Shown: positions 16,908 to 25,638 of the stretch, piece by piece
Layout of the letters: every line of letters begins with the position of its first letter
Position numbering within the stretch: the stretch's first letter is position 1
Origin: Roseobacter sinensis
GTDB taxonomy: Bacteria > Pseudomonadota > Alphaproteobacteria > Rhodobacterales > Rhodobacteraceae
Assembly (NCBI RefSeq): GCF_025755255.1
Contig: NZ_JALIEB010000004.1
Coordinates: 186,001-250,000, forward strand
DNA length: 64,000 nucleotides
Reading direction: 5' to 3'
Program-made: the position numbers and the translations under genes
The notes under the pieces: model-generated
The model's input: only the letters and a program-made list of their open reading frames with translations
Databases searched by the model: none
What the model was told of the DNA's origin: nothing

Positions 16908-16937
16908 TGAACCAATCGTTGGTATGGTGCGTACCTA
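16908..16937 (+). promoter_or_regulatory. Candidate rpoH promoter/operator
   Basis: TGAACC at 16908-16913 and TACCTA at 16932-16937 are 18 bases apart. This resembles the -35 element and spacing of group IV (RpoE-type) promoters that drive rpoHII in Rhodobacter, but the -10 is a poor match. The stretch also contains ACCAA-TCG-TTGGT (16911-16923), a small perfect inverted repeat that could be an operator. Confidence 0.25.
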
Positions 16938-16987
16938 TATCAATTGTACACGGCAAGGTGTGCTTCATCTGACTGGGAGATGTCGCT

Positions 16988-17866
16988 ATGGCTTTGGACA
17001 CAGCAAGAGATATGTCACTGTCGCGGACCGCGATGAAAGCAGAGTTGCTCGACGCGGAAACCGAGCTCAAACTGGCCTACGCGTGGCGCGACGAGCGATG
17101 TGAAGACTCCCTACACCGGCTGATCACAGCCTACATGCGATTGGCGATTTCGATGGCCGCCAAGTTCAAGCGGTACGGCGCACCCATGAATGATCTCATT
17201 CAGGAGGCCGGGCTGGGGCTGATGAAAGCAGCCGACAAGTTCGACCCGGATCGCGGCGTGCGCTTTTCGACCTATGCAGTGTGGTGGATCAAGGCGTCGA
17301 TCCAGGATTACGTGATGCGCAACTGGTCGATGGTGCGCACCGGTTCGACCTCGTCCCAGAAGTCCCTCTTTTTCAATATGCGTCGCGTACAGGCCCGGCT
17401 GGAGCGCGAGAGTGCTGCCGCAGGCGAGGTGCTAGATCGGCACCAGTTGCGGCAGATGATTTCGACCGAGATCGGTGTTCCGCTTCATGATGTCGAGATG
17501 ATGGAAGGCCGCTTGTCGGGCTCGGACTACTCTTTGAACGCCACCCAGTCGACCGATGACGAAGGCCGCGAGTGGATCGATGCGCTGGAGGATGAAAGCG
17601 CGCAGGCTGCCGATATGGTCGAGCATTCCCATGACACCGAACAGCTGCGCGAGTGGCTCTTGAAAGCCATGAACGATCTGAACGAGCGCGAGCGGTTCAT
17701 CGTACGCGAGCGCAAACTGCGGGACCAGCCCCGCACGCTTGAGAGCCTTGGCCAGGAGCTGAACCTCAGCAAGGAACGGGTGCGCCAGTTGGAGGCCGCC
17801 GCCTTCGGCAAGATGCGCAAGTCGCTCGAGAGCCAGTCGCGCGAAGTGCATCATTTCCTGATGTGA
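16988..17866 (+). CDS. rpoH: RNA polymerase sigma factor RpoH, RpoHII-like
   Basis: The 292-residue protein has sigma70 regions 2 (ITAYMRLAISMAAKFKRYG, DLIQEAGLGLMKAADKFD, FSTYAVWWIKASIQDYVM) and 4 (RTLESLGQELNLSKERVRQL). Between them lies QKSLFFNMR, the nine-residue RpoH box with small departures from the canonical Q(R/K)KLFFNLR. Alphaproteobacteria of this group carry two RpoH proteins, RpoHI for heat shock and RpoHII for singlet-oxygen stress. The altered box and the chaN/coaBC/dut context suggest RpoHII, but I cannot test that here. The stop overlaps the possible GTG start of chaN. Confidence 0.9.
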   Translation: MALDTARDMSLSRTAMKAELLDAETELKLAYAWRDERCEDSLHRLITAYMRLAISMAAKFKRYGAPMNDLIQEAGLGLMKAADKFDPDRGVRFSTYAVWWIKASIQDYVMRNWSMVRTGSTSSQKSLFFNMRRVQARLERESAAAGEVLDRHQLRQMISTEIGVPLHDVEMMEGRLSGSDYSLNATQSTDDEGREWIDALEDESAQAADMVEHSHDTEQLREWLLKAMNDLNERERFIVRERKLRDQPRTLESLGQELNLSKERVRQLEAAAFGKMRKSLESQSREVHHFLM

Positions 17867-17886
17867 CGCGCTCATATCCAAGATCT

Positions 17887-18678
17887 ATGACGTTGTTTGG
17901 AGCGGCCATCTGGGCCGCTTCTTTCGCCTCTGCCGACGACATGCCGCCCGAAGCTGCACAGACGGCCGACGTGCTGTTCATCGGCGAGCAGCATGACAAC
18001 CCTGCTCATCACACGCTTCAGGCCGCCTGGACCCGTGCGCTTGCGCCGACCGCATTGGTCTTTGAGATGCTGACCCCGGATCAGGCGGCCCGGATCACGC
18101 CGCAGCTGCGCAGGTCAGAGAGCGATCTCGAAGCCGCGCTGGAGTGGGAGGCGTCGGGGTGGCCCGATTTTGGCATGTATTATCCGATCTTCGCCGCCGC
18201 ACCGGATGCGCAGATTTTCGGCGCCGCTGTCCCCCGGGATCAGATCCGCGGCCTGATGCAGGATGCGCTGGTCGACATCTTCGGCGCCGCGGATGCGGTG
18301 CGCTTCGGCCTTGACCAGCCGCTGCCTGCAGCGCAGCAGGCGACACGCAAAGAGATGCAGGCCGAGGCCCATTGCAACGCGCTGCCGGACGAGATGCTGC
18401 CGGTGATGGTCTCCGTCCAGCGGCTGCGCGATGCAGCGCTTGCGCGCGCCGCGCTCGCGGCCGTCTCGGCAACGGGTGGCCCTGTGGTCGTGATCACCGG
18501 CAACGGCCACGCGCGGGCGGATTGGGGTGCGCCTGTTTACCTCGAAACCGCCGCACCCGACCTCGCGATCTTTGCGCTGGGACAGGGCGAAGATGGCAGC
18601 ACCCCGCCTGGGCGCTTCGACGTCACCGTGGATGGCCCGCCGGTCGACCGGGGTAATCCCTGCGACGCGTTCAACTGA
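17887..18678 (+). CDS. ChaN family haem-binding/uptake protein
   Basis: The protein has a short signal peptide (MTLFGAAIWAASFASA) followed by a ChaN-like domain: DVLFIGEQHDNPAHH, with the Glu-Xaa-His and His pair typical of the fold, VFEMLTPDQA, and a C-terminal VVVITGNGHARADWGAP segment. ChaN of Campylobacter binds two haems and is thought to help iron uptake; function here is inferred. The ATG at 17887 gives 263 residues with a clean signal peptide. A GTG at 17863, overlapping the rpoH stop, would give 271. Likely co-transcribed with rpoH. Confidence 0.82.
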   Translation: MTLFGAAIWAASFASADDMPPEAAQTADVLFIGEQHDNPAHHTLQAAWTRALAPTALVFEMLTPDQAARITPQLRRSESDLEAALEWEASGWPDFGMYYPIFAAAPDAQIFGAAVPRDQIRGLMQDALVDIFGAADAVRFGLDQPLPAAQQATRKEMQAEAHCNALPDEMLPVMVSVQRLRDAALARAALAAVSATGGPVVVITGNGHARADWGAPVYLETAAPDLAIFALGQGEDGSTPPGRFDVTVDGPPVDRGNPCDAFN

Positions 18679-18745
18679 TCCGCGGGGCTGGCGATTGCCG
18701 TCATGACGGCCTATGGTCGCGCCGATGACCACCCAACGGGGACGC

Positions 18746-19942
18746 ATGATGCTGACCGGGAAACACATTTTGCTGATCATCGGTGGGGGAATCGCAGCCT
18801 TCAAATCGCTCGATCTGATCCGCCGCTTGCGCGAACGGGGCGCAGAAGTCACCCCCGTTCTGACCCTGGCAGGGGAGGCTTTTGTCACGCCGCTGTCCGT
18901 CTCGGCGCTGGCCGGGAGAAAGGTCTACCGGGATCTCTTCGATCTCACGGATGAGGCCGAGATGGGGCATATTCAGCTGAGCCGGGTCGCGGATCTGCTC
19001 GTGGTGGCACCCGCCACGGCCGATCTCATGGCAAAGATGGCCAGCGGCTTGGCCAATGATCTGGCCAGTACGATCCTTCTGGCCACCGATACGCCCGTGC
19101 TGGCCGCACCCGCCATGAACGTTCGCATGTGGCAACACCCGGCAACCCGGCGCAATCATGCGCAACTGTCTGACGACGGGGTGCGCTTTGTCGGGCCGAA
19201 CGACGGCGACATGGCCTGTGGTGAATACGGCCCCGGCCGGATGGCCGAACCGATGGAGATCGTTGCGGCCATCGAGGCGCAGCTGGCAGGTGGGCCGCTC
19301 TCGGGCAAACGTGTTCTCGTGACCTCGGGGCCGACGCACGAACCGATCGATCCGGTGCGTTACATCGCCAACCGGTCCTCTGGTGCCCAGGGCACAGCCA
19401 TCGCCCGCGCGCTCTCGGCTCTTGGCGCAGAGGTCGTCTTCGTCACCGGCCCCGCGGATGTTCCGCCGCCCGAGGGGGTGACGGTGGTGCCGGTCGAGAC
19501 CGCGCGCCAGATGCGTGAGGCGGTCGAGGCGGCCTTGCCCGCAGATGCCGCTGTCTTCGCCGCTGCGGTCGCGGATTGGCGCGTGCAGGGCGCGCGTGAT
19601 CAGAAACTGAAGAAGTCCAAGGACGGCCTGCCGACGCTCGCGTTCGAGGAAAACCCGGACATTCTGAAAGAGGTTTCTCATCTGGGCGCAGGGCGACCCA
19701 AGCTGGTGGTCGGTTTCGCGGCCGAGACCGATGATGTCCTTGCCAATGCGACGGCCAAGAGGCAGCGCAAGGGCTGCGACTGGATCGTGGCCAACGATGT
19801 CTCGGGCGGGTCGGGTGTCATGGGCGGTGCCGACAATACCGTGACCGTGATCGACGAAGCAGGCCCTGAGAGCTGGCCCAAGATGACCAAGACCGAGGTG
19901 GCCAAGCGCCTCGCCGCGCGGATCGCTGAGGCGCTGAACTGA
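18746..19942 (+). CDS. coaBC: Bifunctional phosphopantothenoylcysteine decarboxylase / phosphopantothenate-cysteine ligase
   Basis: CoaBC carries out two consecutive steps of coenzyme A synthesis. The N-terminal CoaC flavoprotein half starts [20 protein letters not shown] and has the [11 protein letters not shown] active-site motif near residue 121. The C-terminal CoaB half begins [20 protein letters not shown] near residue 193 and carries AAAVADWR and the KLKKSKDG substrate-binding lysines. Two adjacent ATGs (18746 and 18749) are both usable; upstream ATGs give no family-like sequence. dut follows after four bases. Confidence 0.96.
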   Translation: MMLTGKHILLIIGGGIAAFKSLDLIRRLRERGAEVTPVLTLAGEAFVTPLSVSALAGRKVYRDLFDLTDEAEMGHIQLSRVADLLVVAPATADLMAKMASGLANDLASTILLATDTPVLAAPAMNVRMWQHPATRRNHAQLSDDGVRFVGPNDGDMACGEYGPGRMAEPMEIVAAIEAQLAGGPLSGKRVLVTSGPTHEPIDPVRYIANRSSGAQGTAIARALSALGAEVVFVTGPADVPPPEGVTVVPVETARQMREAVEAALPADAAVFAAAVADWRVQGARDQKLKKSKDGLPTLAFEENPDILKEVSHLGAGRPKLVVGFAAETDDVLANATAKRQRKGCDWIVANDVSGGSGVMGGADNTVTVIDEAGPESWPKMTKTEVAKRLAARIAEALN

Positions 19943-19946
19943 TCTC

Positions 19947-20417
19947 ATGACAGCGGAACCCGGTCATGTCGAGATTGCGTTTGCCTGGACGGACGACGCC
20001 GACCGCAGCCTCGGGTTGCCGGCGTATCAGACGCCGGGCGCGGCCGGCGCGGACGTGCGGGCCAACCTGCCGGAAGGCGATGTCACGCTTGTACCGGGGG
20101 CCCGCGCCTTGATCCCGACCGGCCTGAAGATAGAGATCCCACACGGGTATGAGGTGCAGGTGCGTCCGCGATCGGGCCTGGCCTTGAAGCATGGGCTGAT
20201 GCTGGTCAACAGCCCGGGCACCATCGACAGCGACTATCGCGGCCCCTTGGGCATTATCGTCCTGAACGCAGGTGAGGCCGCCTTTACCGTCACCCACGGC
20301 ATGCGGATTGCCCAATTGGTGGTGGCACCGGTTGTGCAGGCCGGTTTCACGCTGCAGGACCGGTTGAGCGGGACTGAGCGCGGTGAGGGCGGGTTCGGAT
20401 CAACGGGGCCGCGCTGA
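19947..20417 (+). CDS. dut: dUTP diphosphatase
   Basis: Hydrolyses dUTP to dUMP and pyrophosphate, keeping uracil out of DNA and feeding thymidylate synthesis. The 156-residue protein contains the five trimeric-dUTPase motifs: [49 protein letters not shown] and the C-terminal GEGGFGSTG arm. It lies four bases after coaBC, a common alphaproteobacterial pairing, and its stop overlaps the ATG of the next gene. Confidence 0.97.
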   Translation: MTAEPGHVEIAFAWTDDADRSLGLPAYQTPGAAGADVRANLPEGDVTLVPGARALIPTGLKIEIPHGYEVQVRPRSGLALKHGLMLVNSPGTIDSDYRGPLGIIVLNAGEAAFTVTHGMRIAQLVVAPVVQAGFTLQDRLSGTERGEGGFGSTGPR

Positions 20418-21472
20418 TGGTTCTGGTTCTGGCCATGGCCGCGGGGTTCTGGGGGCTCGGTGCGCTGATGGGGGCGCCGCGCAGCACCCGCCTGACGATG
20501 ATCGGCGCGCTTTACGTCGGTGTTCTCATCATTCAGCTGACGCTGCCCGACGGCAGCGCCCTGCGCGCGGCCACCGGCGAAAGCCCAGCCCTGTGGCTCA
20601 TCCTGGGCGGGTTCGTGGCGCTGGTGCTCGGGTACCGGCGCGGTCTGCGCGCCCTGCAAAGCCGCGCAGACACTGCACAATCCTCGCATCGGTTCGATGT
20701 CGTGAAACCCGGTTTCAGTGAGACGGAACTGAACCGCTACGCCCGGCACATCGTCCTGCGCGAAATCGGCGGGCCGGGGCAAAAACGGCTTAAGGCGGCA
20801 AAAGTCCTGGTGGTGGGCGCCGGCGGGCTTGGCGCACCGGCGCTGCAATACCTCGCGGCGGCGGGCGTCGGGACCATCGGAGTGATCGATGACGACACGG
20901 TCGAGAACGCGAACCTCCAGCGCCAGGTGATCCACAAGGATCAGTCTATCGGGACGCCGAAGGTCTTCTCTGCTCAGGCGGAAATGACCGCGCAGAACCC
21001 GCATGTCGTCGTGCGGCCCTATCACCGCCGCCTGACCGAGGAGATCGCAGATGACCTCATTGGCGACTACGACTTAATCCTCGATGGCACGGACAATTTC
21101 GACACGCGCTACCTCGTCAACCGCGTTGCCGTCGCGCAGGGCAAACCGCTGATCTCGGGTGCGCTCAGCCAGTGGGAAGGGCAGTTGAGCGTCTTCGATC
21201 CGGCGTTCGGCGCCCCGTGCTACCAATGCGTCTTCCCGGAGGCGCCGGCCTCAGAGCTGGCCCCGTCCTGTGCCGAAGCCGGTGTTCTGGGCCCGTTGCC
21301 CGGCGTCATCGGCGCCATGATGGCCGCGGAGGCCATCAAGCTCATCACCGATGCCGGGACGGTCCTGCGGGGCCAGATGGTTATTTACGACGCGCTTTAC
21401 GGCGAAAGCCGGACCATCGCGGTGGCGCCCCGGTCCGACTGTCCCGTTTGCGCTGGAAAGCGCCCAGGATAG
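20417..21472 (+). CDS. Membrane-anchored HesA/MoeB/ThiF family sulfur-carrier adenylyltransferase
   Basis: Residues 1-95 hold about three hydrophobic segments (near 1-18, 28-43 and 58-74). Residues 105-351 are a complete MoeB/ThiF domain: ARHIVLREIGGPGQKRLKAA, VVGAGGLGAPALQYLAAAGVG (nucleotide binding), the LQRQVIH loop and DGTDNFDTRYLVN. A structural zinc site is formed by CYQC (about 273-276) and CPVC near the C-terminus. The domain adenylates the C-terminal glycine of ThiS- or MoaD-like proteins. No partner carrier gene is visible. The membrane part would place the enzyme on the cytoplasmic face of the inner membrane, which is unusual compared with E. coli MoeB. The start overlaps the dut stop (TGATG). 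Confidence 0.85.
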   Translation: MVLVLAMAAGFWGLGALMGAPRSTRLTMIGALYVGVLIIQLTLPDGSALRAATGESPALWLILGGFVALVLGYRRGLRALQSRADTAQSSHRFDVVKPGFSETELNRYARHIVLREIGGPGQKRLKAAKVLVVGAGGLGAPALQYLAAAGVGTIGVIDDDTVENANLQRQVIHKDQSIGTPKVFSAQAEMTAQNPHVVVRPYHRRLTEEIADDLIGDYDLILDGTDNFDTRYLVNRVAVAQGKPLISGALSQWEGQLSVFDPAFGAPCYQCVFPEAPASELAPSCAEAGVLGPLPGVIGAMMAAEAIKLITDAGTVLRGQMVIYDALYGESRTIAVAPRSDCPVCAGKRPG

Positions 21473-21543
21473 CCCGGCGCAGCAGGTCCGCCGCTTGTGC
21501 ATCCTCGGTCCCGAACCTAGCTTGTGTCCCAAAGGAGAGCCGC

Positions 21544-23559
21544 ATGACGAACCCGCTGTTGCAGGACTGGACCACCCCCTTTCAGATCGCCCCGTTTGAC
21601 GCCATTTCAGACGATGATTTCGCACCCGCGGTCGAGCAGGCGCTCGCCGCACACCGCGACGAGATCGAGGCCATCGCGAGCGCGTCCGAGACACCGAGTT
21701 TTACCAACACGATCGAGGCGCTGGAGGCTGCCGGGGCGTCGCTCGATCAGGTGTTGAACGTGTTCTTCAACCTTGTGGGGGCCGACAGCAACCCGGCGCG
21801 CGAAGCGCTGCAGCGCGAGTTTTCGCCCAAGCTCGCCGCGCATTTCTCGCAGATTTCCAGCAACAAGGCGCTCTTCGCCAGAGTCGCTGACCTGTGGGAG
21901 CGTCGTGACGCGCTGGACCTCACTGCCGAGCAGGCCCGCGTGCTGATGCTGAAACATCGCAACCTGGTTCGGTCGGGAGCGGCTCTGGAAGGTGCGGACG
22001 AGGCGCGGATGACAGAGATCAAGGAGCGGCTTGCCGTTCTCGGCACCGAGTTCACCCAGAACCTTCTGGCGGACGAGCGCGACTGGACCTTGCCGCTGGC
22101 CGAGGCCGACCTTGAGGGCTTGCCGGGGTTCGTTGTTGCCGCGGCGCGGGCCGCAGGCGAGGAGAAGGGCGCGGACGGCCCTGTCGTGACGCTTTCGCGC
22201 TCGCTGATTGTACCGTTCCTGCAGTTTTCGCCTCGGCGGGATCTGCGCGAGACCGCTTTCAGGGCCTGGGCTGCGCGTGGGGCCAACGGGGGGGCCACCG
22301 ACAATCGGGCCATCGCGGCCGAGATCCTCGGTCTGCGCGAAGAACGCGCGCGCCTGCTCGGCTATGACAGCTTTGCCGACTACAAGCTCGAAACCGAAAT
22401 GGCCAAGACCCCTGCGGCGGTGCGCGATCTGCTTATGGCGGTCTGGGAGCCTGCCGTGGCCCGGGCCAGGGCCGATGCCGACGCGCTGACCGAGATGATG
22501 CGGGCCGATGGGATCAACGGCCCGCTGGCTCCCTGGGACTGGCGCTACTATTCGGAAAAACGCCGCCTGGCCGAGCATGACCTCGATGAGGCGGCGCTGA
22601 AGCCCTACTTCCAGTTGGAGCGCATGATCGAAGCCGCCTTTGCCTGCGCGACCCGGCTCTTCGATCTGCAGTTCGCCCCGCTCGATGTTCCGCTCTATCA
22701 CCCTGATTGCCGGGCGTGGGAGGTGACGCGGAACGGAGCGCATGTGGCGGTGTTCATCGGTGACTATTTCGCGCGGGGTTCGAAACGCTCGGGCGCCTGG
22801 TGCTCGGCCATGCGCGCGCAGGCCAAGTTCCCGAAGCCGCAGACGCCCGTGGTTGTCAACGTCTGCAACTTCGCCAAGGGTGATCCTGCACTTCTGTCCT
22901 ATGACGACGCGCGGACGCTGTTCCATGAGTTTGGCCATGCGCTGCACCAGATGCTGTCCGATGTGACCTATGAAAGCGTTTCGGGCACGTCTGTCGCGCG
23001 CGATTTTGTCGAGCTGCCAAGCCAGCTTTACGAGCATTGGCTGGACGTGCCGCAGGTGCTGGCCGAATTCGCCACCCATGTCGAGACCGGTGCCGCGATG
23101 CCGCAGGAGATGCTGGACAAGGTGCTCGCTGCAGCCACCTACGACATGGGCTTTCAGACGGTGGAATACGTGGCCTCGGCCCTTGTTGACCTCGCCTTTC
23201 ACGACGGGCCTGCGCCAAGCGATCCGATGGCCCGGCAGGAGGAGGTCCTGCGCGAGATCGGTATGCCCGAGGCCATCGCGATGCGTCACGCCACGCCGCA
23301 TTTCGCGCATGTGTTTGCCGGCGACGGTTATTCCAGCGGCTATTACAGCTACATGTGGTCCGAGGTGATGGACGCCGATGCCTTTGCGGCCTTCGAAGAG
23401 GCGGGCGGTGCCTTCGACCCCGAGCGCGCGGCCGCGCTGGAGCAGCATATCCTGTCGACCGGCGGCAGCCGGGATGCGGCCGAGCTCTACACGGCGTTCC
23501 GCGGGCGGCTTCCGGGGGTCGAGGCCTTGCTGACGGGGCGCGGTCTCGCCGCAGAGTGA
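21544..23559 (+). CDS. M3 family oligopeptidase (Dcp/OpdA-like)
   Basis: The 671-residue protein is a cytoplasmic zinc metallopeptidase. It has the thermolysin-type motif FHEFGHALHQML near residue 462, with the third ligand Glu in the following FVELPSQLYEHW helix, and the family's YYSYMWSEVMDADAF block near residue 600. Length and N-terminal NPLLQDWTTPFQIAPFD match bacterial peptidyl-dipeptidase Dcp/oligopeptidase A. AAGGAG lies a few bases before the ATG at 21544. Its stop abuts the stop of the convergent reductase gene with no gap. Confidence 0.93.
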   Translation: MTNPLLQDWTTPFQIAPFDAISDDDFAPAVEQALAAHRDEIEAIASASETPSFTNTIEALEAAGASLDQVLNVFFNLVGADSNPAREALQREFSPKLAAHFSQISSNKALFARVADLWERRDALDLTAEQARVLMLKHRNLVRSGAALEGADEARMTEIKERLAVLGTEFTQNLLADERDWTLPLAEADLEGLPGFVVAAARAAGEEKGADGPVVTLSRSLIVPFLQFSPRRDLRETAFRAWAARGANGGATDNRAIAAEILGLREERARLLGYDSFADYKLETEMAKTPAAVRDLLMAVWEPAVARARADADALTEMMRADGINGPLAPWDWRYYSEKRRLAEHDLDEAALKPYFQLERMIEAAFACATRLFDLQFAPLDVPLYHPDCRAWEVTRNGAHVAVFIGDYFARGSKRSGAWCSAMRAQAKFPKPQTPVVVNVCNFAKGDPALLSYDDARTLFHEFGHALHQMLSDVTYESVSGTSVARDFVELPSQLYEHWLDVPQVLAEFATHVETGAAMPQEMLDKVLAAATYDMGFQTVEYVASALVDLAFHDGPAPSDPMARQEEVLREIGMPEAIAMRHATPHFAHVFAGDGYSSGYYSYMWSEVMDADAFAAFEEAGGAFDPERAAALEQHILSTGGSRDAAELYTAFRGRLPGVEALLTGRGLAAE

Positions 23560-24492
23560 TCAGTACCCGCTGCGGCGGTCCACCAGATGCAGGAAGGGCT
23601 CCCCGGCCTCCCCGCGTCGGACATTCTCGGCGATGACTCGGGCCGCGGTGGTCGGGCGCGTCTCGGCGGCCACATGCGGTGTGACTGTGACCTTCGGATG
23701 CGCCCAGAAGGGATGAGCCTGCGGCAGCGGCTCGGTACGGAAGACATCGAGCGTCGCGCCGGCGACATGGCCTCGGTCGAGCGCGTCGAGCAGCGCCTCA
23801 TCGTCGATCAGCGGCCCGCGGCCCGGGTTGATCACAAACGCGCCTTTCGGAAGCCGCGCCAGGGTTTCGGTGTTGAGCGTGTTCTCTGTGGCCGGTGTAT
23901 CAGGCAGCAAGAGCACGAGGATCTCGGCCTGCGCCAGGGCCGTTGCAAGCCCGCCCGAGCCATGATGCGCGATGACGCCCGGCACGTGTTTCTCCCGACG
24001 GCTCCAGCCGGTCACGGCAAAGCCGAGGCTCAGCAGCACCTCGGCTACGGCCGATCCCAGTGCGCCGAGGCCCAGGATGGTGACCTGGCGCTCGGACGCC
24101 AGGGGTGGTGTATGCGGCACCCAGAGATGGTCGGGGTTGTGGATGTGCTGGTCCATCCCGAGGTGATAGCGCATCACGTGGCCCGCCACCCATTCGGTCA
24201 TGGATTGGGTCATGCCGGGGTCGACCATGCGCGCAAGCGGCAGGGTCAGCGTGGGGTTGTTCACGATTGTCTCGACACCCGCCCAGAGGTTCAGCACCGC
24301 CTTGGCCCGGGTAAAGGGACTGAAATCCTGCAACGGCGCATTCGGCGTATAGATGATGTAGTCAACCTCGGCAGGTGGAATGTCCGGTGCGAGATGGGGC
24401 GAGAGGCCAAGCTCGGCGAAGGCGGACCTCAGTGGCGTCTCGTAGATGGTCCAGCGGCTTGGATGTGCGGCAAAAAGGACGTTTGGTGTCAC
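23560..24492 (-). CDS. 2-hydroxyacid dehydrogenase, glyoxylate/hydroxypyruvate reductase A-like
   Basis: The 310-residue protein has the NAD(P)-binding core TILGLGALGSAVAEVLLSLG (about 133-152), NPGRGPLIDDEALLDAL with the catalytic Arg nearby, TLDVFRTEPLP with the Glu, and TPHVAAETRP with the catalytic His. It lacks the N-terminal length of PGDH and matches GhrA in size. The predicted reaction is reduction of glyoxylate or hydroxypyruvate. It starts with GTG six bases after rodA on the same strand, so it may be read from the elongasome operon, although its role is unrelated. Confidence 0.88.
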   Translation of the reverse strand: MTPNVLFAAHPSRWTIYETPLRSAFAELGLSPHLAPDIPPAEVDYIIYTPNAPLQDFSPFTRAKAVLNLWAGVETIVNNPTLTLPLARMVDPGMTQSMTEWVAGHVMRYHLGMDQHIHNPDHLWVPHTPPLASERQVTILGLGALGSAVAEVLLSLGFAVTGWSRREKHVPGVIAHHGSGGLATALAQAEILVLLLPDTPATENTLNTETLARLPKGAFVINPGRGPLIDDEALLDALDRGHVAGATLDVFRTEPLPQAHPFWAHPKVTVTPHVAAETRPTTAARVIAENVRRGEAGEPFLHLVDRRSGY

Positions 24493-24498
24493 GGTGGC

Positions 24499-25638
24499 TT
24501 ATCTCAGGCGATGCACATGCGCGCTTTGCATCAGGCCGAAGGCCAGCATCAGCACCAGCATCGCCGAGCCGCCAAAGCTCACCAGCGGCAGCGGCACACC
24601 CACGACCGGCGCAAGGCCCATCACCATCGACATGTTCACCGCGAAGAACAGGAAGAAGTTCAGCGCGATCCCGAGGATCAGCAGGGACGAGAAGCGGTCC
24701 TTGTTGATCAGCGCCGACCAGATGCAGAAGACGATGATCAGCGCATAAAGCCCCAACAACGACATGCTCCCCAGAAAGCCGAACTCCTCGGCCAGCGTCG
24801 TAAAGATGAAATCGGTGTGTTTCTCGGGCAGGAAGTTCAGCCGCGTCTGTGTGCCCTGCATGAACCCACGCCCGGTCCATCCGCCGGAGCCGAGCGCGAT
24901 CTTGGATTGGGTGATGTGATAGCCCGCGCCCAGCGGGTCGGTACTGGGGTCGAGGAAAGTGTCGATGCGGCGGAACTGGTAGTCCTTGATCAACTGCCAC
25001 TCGGTCCCGCGGGACTTGAAGACGGTGGTCACCAGCCCGATGGCGCTGGCGAGCACGGCAGCGAAATAGGCCCAGTGCACGCCGGCGAGGAACATCAGCC
25101 CGCCCCCTGCGGCCAGCAGCAGGATGGAGGTGCCCAGATCGGGCTGTCGCAGCACCAGCGCGGTCGGGATCAGGATCACGATCACCGGCAGCAGCACCCA
25201 GAACGGGTGAGAGGTGCGTTTCGCAGGCAGCCAGTCGTAGTAGGCGGCCAGGAACATCACCAGCGTGATCTTCATCAGTTCGGAGGGCTGCAAGCGCATG
25301 AAGCCGAGGTCGATCCAGCGCTGTGCCCCCATGCCGACCACGCCAAAGAACTCCACCGCGACAAGCAGTGCGAGCGTGACAAGATAAGCGATGCCCGCCA
25401 GCGAACGCCAGAACCAGATCGGAACCATCGCGACGCTGATCATCAGCACGAACCCTACGGCAAAACGCTTCATCTGCGGCTCGGCCCACGGGCTGAAGGA
25501 GCCGCCTGCGACCGAATAGAGCATCAGAAACCCGACCCCGGAGATCGAGGCCAGAAGGATCGCGATGGGCCAGTTCAGATAGAGGATCTTGCGCACCCCG
25601 GTCGGTGCGGTTTTGACGGCATACTCGAGATAACTCAT
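24499..25638 (-). CDS. rodA: Rod-shape peptidoglycan glycosyltransferase RodA
   Basis: RodA is the SEDS-family glycosyltransferase of the elongasome and works with PBP2. The 379-residue protein has about ten membrane segments, the FMRLQPSELMKI motif near residue 116, AAGGGLMFLAGVHW, and ARTGSGGWTGRGFMQGTQT-like GSGGWTGRGFMQGTQTRLNF near residue 250, including the catalytic-loop region. The C-terminal PLVSFGGSAMLVLMLAFGL is the SEDS signature. It overlaps mrdA by four bases. Confidence 0.96.
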   Translation of the reverse strand: MSYLEYAVKTAPTGVRKILYLNWPIAILLASISGVGFLMLYSVAGGSFSPWAEPQMKRFAVGFVLMISVAMVPIWFWRSLAGIAYLVTLALLVAVEFFGVVGMGAQRWIDLGFMRLQPSELMKITLVMFLAAYYDWLPAKRTSHPFWVLLPVIVILIPTALVLRQPDLGTSILLLAAGGGLMFLAGVHWAYFAAVLASAIGLVTTVFKSRGTEWQLIKDYQFRRIDTFLDPSTDPLGAGYHITQSKIALGSGGWTGRGFMQGTQTRLNFLPEKHTDFIFTTLAEEFGFLGSMSLLGLYALIIVFCIWSALINKDRFSSLLILGIALNFFLFFAVNMSMVMGLAPVVGVPLPLVSFGGSAMLVLMLAFGLMQSAHVHRLR

